Source: Hyphomicrobiales bacterium
GTDB lineage: Bacteria > Pseudomonadota > Alphaproteobacteria > Rhizobiales > JAUVMS01
Reading direction: 5' to 3'
Length of the DNA stretch: 8,450 nucleotides
Assembly (NCBI GenBank): GCA_030600135.1
Contig: JAUVMS010000123.1
Coordinates: 1 to 8,450 of the forward strand
Positions 6,104 through 8,450 of the stretch are shown here, one piece after another. The notes below the pieces were generated by a model that was not told where the DNA came from, searched no databases, and saw only the letters and a program-made list of their open reading frames with translations. A program made the translations under genes and the position numbers. Each line of letters begins with the position of its first letter. Positions within the stretch are counted from its first letter, which is position 1.

Positions 6104-7276
6104 ATGAAGGAGCGGCGACCGATCATCGTGGCGGGCGGTGGCATCGGCGGATTGGCGGCCGCCATCGCGCTTGCCGACAAGGGTTGGCCGGTCGAGGTTA
6201 TCGAGCGGGCCAGCGAGTTTAGAGAGATTGGTGCCGGCATTCAGCTTGGCCCCAACGGTGCGCGCATGCTGGAGGCTCTCGGCGTCGCACCGCTACTTGC
6301 CCCCAGCGCGATCAGGCTCACTGAGATTGCCGTCTACGATGGGCTTAGCGGGTCCCACCTCGCGAGCTTGCCGCTTGGTGCGAGCGCGGAAGAGCGATAC
6401 GGCGCCCCCTATTGGGCCGTCCACCGTGCCGATCTGCATGGCGCATTGCTAAGGCGCTGTGAAGACATTGACGGTGTCCGCTTGCGCACCGGTGTTGCAC
6501 TTGCCCGTCTTCAATCAACACCCGACGGCGTCATCGTCGGAACCGAGACCGGCAAGAACTTGCAGGGCGCGGGATTGGTCCTCGCCGACGGCGTCTGGTC
6601 GACCGGCCGCTGCCAGTTGTTCCCGCGCACCGAAGCAAGATTCCTCGGCAAGACCGCATCACGCGCTTTGCTTGCCGCGCCAGACGCACCGCCGTCCATG
6701 ATCGAGCCGCGGGTCGGCCTTTGGCTCCTACCGCATGCCCACGTCGTCCACTACCCCGTCAAAGCTGGGTCGCAACTGAACATCGTAGTGATCCTCAAGG
6801 ATGATTGGATGGAGCAACGTTGGGACGGCTCGGGCGAACAAGTATTTATTGAGGAAAGGCTCGCCAGCGCCGCGCCAGCGTTACGCGAACTTGTTGCCAT
6901 CCCTGGTCAGTGGGGCCGCTGGCCACTCTATGAACTTGACCCGCTCAAGCGGTGGTCCAACGGGCTAGTGACGCTGCTGGGCGATGCCGCGCACCCCGTC
7001 CTGCCGTTCCTCGCGCAAGGTGCGTCACTGGCTCTTGAGGACGCCGTGACGCTTGCCGATAGCTTGGCCCGCCAAGGCGATGTGCTTGCCGCATGGCAAA
7101 GCTATGGCAACCAGCGGCGCCCGCGAACAGCGCGGCTGCAGGCCACCTCGAAACGCAACGGCCGCATCTATCATTTGAGCGGCCCATCACGCCTTGCCCG
7201 TAACTTGGCGATGCGCAATCTGCCCGCCGCCAGGTTGCTGGCACAGTACGACTGGATCTATGAGTTTGGCAGGTAG
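6104..7276 (+). CDS. FAD-dependent monooxygenase, salicylate-hydroxylase-like (class A flavoprotein)
   Basis: A 390-residue single-component flavoprotein hydroxylase of usual length. The FAD-binding Rossmann motif GGGIGG (11-16) is at the N-terminus, with VEVIER (30-35) giving the ribose-binding Glu at strand 2. ADGVWS (161-166) is the DG motif for FAD/NAD(P)H, and LLGDAAHPVLPFLAQGASLALEDA (291-314) is the GD motif contacting the FAD ribose. The closing YDWIYEFGR matches the W-x-Y ending common in this group. It should use NAD(P)H and O2 to hydroxylate an aromatic or similar substrate in the cytoplasm. The ATG at 6104 has no clear Shine-Dalgarno; an AAGGAG lies just inside the gene (6107-6112), but starting further in would destroy the FAD motif. 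Likely co-transcribed with the zinc-finger gene. Similarity to salicylate hydroxylase does not establish salicylate as substrate, and no ring-cleavage genes are nearby. Confidence 0.92.
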   Translation: MKERRPIIVAGGGIGGLAAAIALADKGWPVEVIERASEFREIGAGIQLGPNGARMLEALGVAPLLAPSAIRLTEIAVYDGLSGSHLASLPLGASAEERYGAPYWAVHRADLHGALLRRCEDIDGVRLRTGVALARLQSTPDGVIVGTETGKNLQGAGLVLADGVWSTGRCQLFPRTEARFLGKTASRALLAAPDAPPSMIEPRVGLWLLPHAHVVHYPVKAGSQLNIVVILKDDWMEQRWDGSGEQVFIEERLASAAPALRELVAIPGQWGRWPLYELDPLKRWSNGLVTLLGDAAHPVLPFLAQGASLALEDAVTLADSLARQGDVLAAWQSYGNQRRPRTARLQATSKRNGRIYHLSGPSRLARNLAMRNLPAARLLAQYDWIYEFGR

Positions 7277-7295
7277 ACGGCAGCAATCTGGCTGG

Positions 7296-7344
7296 ACCAT
7301 CAGCAAACACCCGCTGCCCGCATCGGACGCCTCAGTCTGATGGT
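7296..7344. terminator. Weak 8-bp inverted repeat between convergent genes, possible terminator
   Basis: ACCATCAG (7296-7303) and CTGATGGT (7337-7344) are perfect reverse complements separated by 33 nt. The repeat lies in the 117-bp gap where the FAD monooxygenase (plus) and the lipoprotein gene (minus) converge, the right place for a bidirectional terminator. The long loop and absence of a T-tract make it a weak candidate. Confidence 0.25.
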
Positions 7345-7393
7345 GTATTGGTCGCAACCATTTGATGTTTCTCAGTGGTCGGCGAACGGCGGC

Positions 7394-8074
7394 TCACTGT
7401 ACCGTGCTGCTCGCAGCCCCACTAACCGCTGATCCGGCCGCGCGCGGCGGCGCCTGCGGCCCGATAATCGTCTCGCCGTTCACCTGCGCCTCGCCCAGAT
7501 AGGGCGGCACGACGCTGGCATTGCTCGGATAACCGCTACCGTTGAACTTGAGCTGGGCAGTTTGCAGTTTCATGCCCGCGCCACCCGACCTAACGAACAG
7601 GTCACGCCAACCATTGCTTGCCGTGAAGGCGACCACAACCGGTGCCTGGGCGCGCTCCGTGACGGACACAGGCCGGTATCCGCGATCGCCTTGCTTGAGC
7701 ACCAACAGCGTGCATCCGGTCGACCTGCACCACTCCGGGCCGGTGAGATAGATCAACGCCTCGGGCCGTCCGTCGCCGTCGAGATCGGCGCCGGCACTCG
7801 CATATGGGCTCTCCGATACGCCTTTGTTGATGCGATATCGGTCGACCGCCTTTTTGACGTCGGCCTCGGGCAACGCCATTGCTACTCGCTCGCCGAAATC
7901 CACACTTCGGCGCTGAACCAGACTGATGGGCTCGTTGTCAGAAGCCGCGAACCCCGATGCTGTGGCACCGGCGCTGGTCGAGCCGGTGTTCCCGCCCGAA
8001 CACGCCGCCACGGCCATCGCCACACCCGCAAGTGGGACAAGCAATTTTGCGGCTCTGATGATCTTCATCGACAT
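7394..8074 (-). CDS. Putative lipoprotein with a DxDxDG calcium-site-like motif
   Basis: A 226-residue exported protein with a lipoprotein signal: positively charged MSMKIIRAAK, a hydrophobic stretch LLVPLAGVAMAV and a lipobox VAAC ending at Cys25, followed by a Gly/Ser/Thr-rich linker. The mature domain contains DLDGDGRPEALIYL (97-110), the Asp-rich calcium-loop motif seen in EF-hand, FG-GAP and dockerin-type loops, and WCRSTGCTLLVLK, where two Cys (116 and 121) could form a disulfide in the periplasm. The last third ends in an Ala/Ser-rich tail. The start is uncertain: ATG 8074, ATG 8068, or GTG 8092, the last having AAGGA 8 nt upstream; all keep the signal peptide. I recognise no named family; similar short lipoproteins with a single DxDGDG are usually annotated hypothetical. 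Divergent from the next gene. Confidence 0.75.
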   Translation of the reverse strand: MSMKIIRAAKLLVPLAGVAMAVAACSGGNTGSTSAGATASGFAASDNEPISLVQRRSVDFGERVAMALPEADVKKAVDRYRINKGVSESPYASAGADLDGDGRPEALIYLTGPEWCRSTGCTLLVLKQGDRGYRPVSVTERAQAPVVVAFTASNGWRDLFVRSGGAGMKLQTAQLKFNGSGYPSNASVVPPYLGEAQVNGETIIGPQAPPRAAGSAVSGAASSTVQ

Positions 8075-8150
8075 TGCGGTCGAAACTAGCACGCAATCTG
8101 TCCTTGGTAAGACGGACCCGCCCAATTGCCTGTGGTAAACTGGCGGATGT

Positions 8151-8179
8151 TTGAAGCGGTAGCTAACGTGGTGCAGAAT
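8151..8179 (+). promoter_or_regulatory. Candidate sigma70-type promoter for the gene at 8218
   Basis: TTGAAG (8151-8156) and CAGAAT (8174-8179) with a 17-bp spacer, each matching four of six consensus bases. It is about 40 bp upstream of the start at 8218 and in the right direction. With no other support this is a weak call. Confidence 0.28.
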
Positions 8180-8217
8180 CAGCACACCATTCGAATGCAG
8201 GCGCGCAGGGAGGCTCC

Positions 8218-8450
8218 ATGAAAAGCGAAAATGCCCTTGTTGGGCTGTGGTTCGAGGTCGGCGGCGGGCTCGGTCGCATTGGCGGCCAGATCATTGGCAA
8301 GGCAGGCCCGCTCTACCTGGTCCGCAAGGAGGACGCGGAGCATCTCGAGTTGGTCGAGCTGGACGATCTCCGTTCAGCCAAGTTCTTTGAGCGGTCGAGT
8401 GTCATGAAGGATAAAGCGAACGCTGACAAGACACCCTCGCCAGCAGCGGC
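8218..8450 (+). CDS. Hypothetical protein, N-terminal part (runs off right edge)
   Basis: An open frame from ATG 8218 to the window end, 77 codons visible and no stop. The ribosome site AGGGAGG (8207-8213) ends 4 nt before the ATG, which supports a real start. The protein begins MKSENALVGLWFEVGGGLG and continues RIGGQIIGKAGPLYLVRKE, then an acidic segment HLELVELDDLRSAKFFE and a Lys/Ala-rich stretch. The short hydrophobic and Gly-rich opening without a charged n-region argues against a signal peptide; the pattern of GxIxGKxGPLYLV, then ELVELDDL, looks like a small beta-barrel (SH3-like) fold, but this is only an impression. No family recognised. Divergent from the lipoprotein gene. Confidence 0.65.
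   Translation, partial: MKSENALVGLWFEVGGGLGRIGGQIIGKAGPLYLVRKEDAEHLELVELDDLRSAKFFERSSVMKDKANADKTPSPAA

Noticed and set aside
7562..8089. 175-codon plus-strand ORF opposite the lipoprotein gene
   Set aside because: An Arg/His-rich shadow sequence. The minus strand shows a signal peptide, lipobox and DxDGDG motif.
1..8450. CRISPR arrays, tRNA/rRNA genes, insertion sequences, phage or toxin-antitoxin modules
   Set aside because: Read for on both strands; no regularly spaced repeats, transposase motifs, terminal repeats or RNA-gene signatures were seen.

Overview
The window is about 60% G+C chromosomal DNA, most likely from an alphaproteobacterium and probably from the Hyphomicrobiales/Rhizobiales. 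The best pointer is the 77-residue zf-CHCC zinc-finger protein (NDUFS6-like), a family typical of alphaproteobacteria and mitochondria. The style of the GcvA-like LysR regulator and of the small proteins agrees with this. The taxonomic call is an inference. I see no rRNA, tRNA, CRISPR array, IS element, phage gene or attachment site.

Layout. (1) 1-464, +: the 3' end of an RND multidrug-efflux permease, cut by the left edge. (2) 560-808, +: a small conserved-looking protein with a winged-helix-like feel. (3) 926-1178: a divergent regulatory region. A 43-codon ORF on the minus strand has a perfect Shine-Dalgarno, and a GcvA-like LysR regulator is on the plus strand (1179-2090). Two inverted repeats lie between their starts. 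(4) 2087-4528, minus: a tightly coupled two-gene operon of an AlgI-type MBOAT membrane acyltransferase followed by a membrane-anchored SGNH-like esterase/transferase. It converges on the LysR gene with a 4-nt overlap of the stop codons. (5) 4529-4918: a 390-bp gene-free stretch upstream of the operon. (6) 4919-7276: an alpha/beta hydrolase (minus) divergent from the zf-CHCC protein and a class A FAD monooxygenase (plus). A perfect 7-bp-arm palindrome sits in the shared promoter region. (7) 7394-8074, minus: a lipoprotein with a DxDxDG motif, divergent from an unrecognised gene that begins at 8218 and runs off the right edge.

How the genes may work together. The MBOAT/SGNH pair has the architecture of bacterial O-acylation machines (AlgI/AlgJ, DltB/DltD, PatA/PatB): the MBOAT passes an acyl group across the inner membrane and the SGNH partner places it on an envelope or extracellular acceptor. 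No polymer-synthesis genes are in view, so the acceptor is unknown. The hydrolase/zinc-finger/monooxygenase cluster could couple a flavin hydroxylation to ester or lactone hydrolysis, but the substrate cannot be read from the sequence. Most of the window is ordinary housekeeping or accessory content. I found no clear evidence of an undescribed multi-gene system; the items most worth a check are the orphan MBOAT/SGNH cassette, the small ORF divergent from the LysR gene, and the start and operator arrangement of that regulator.
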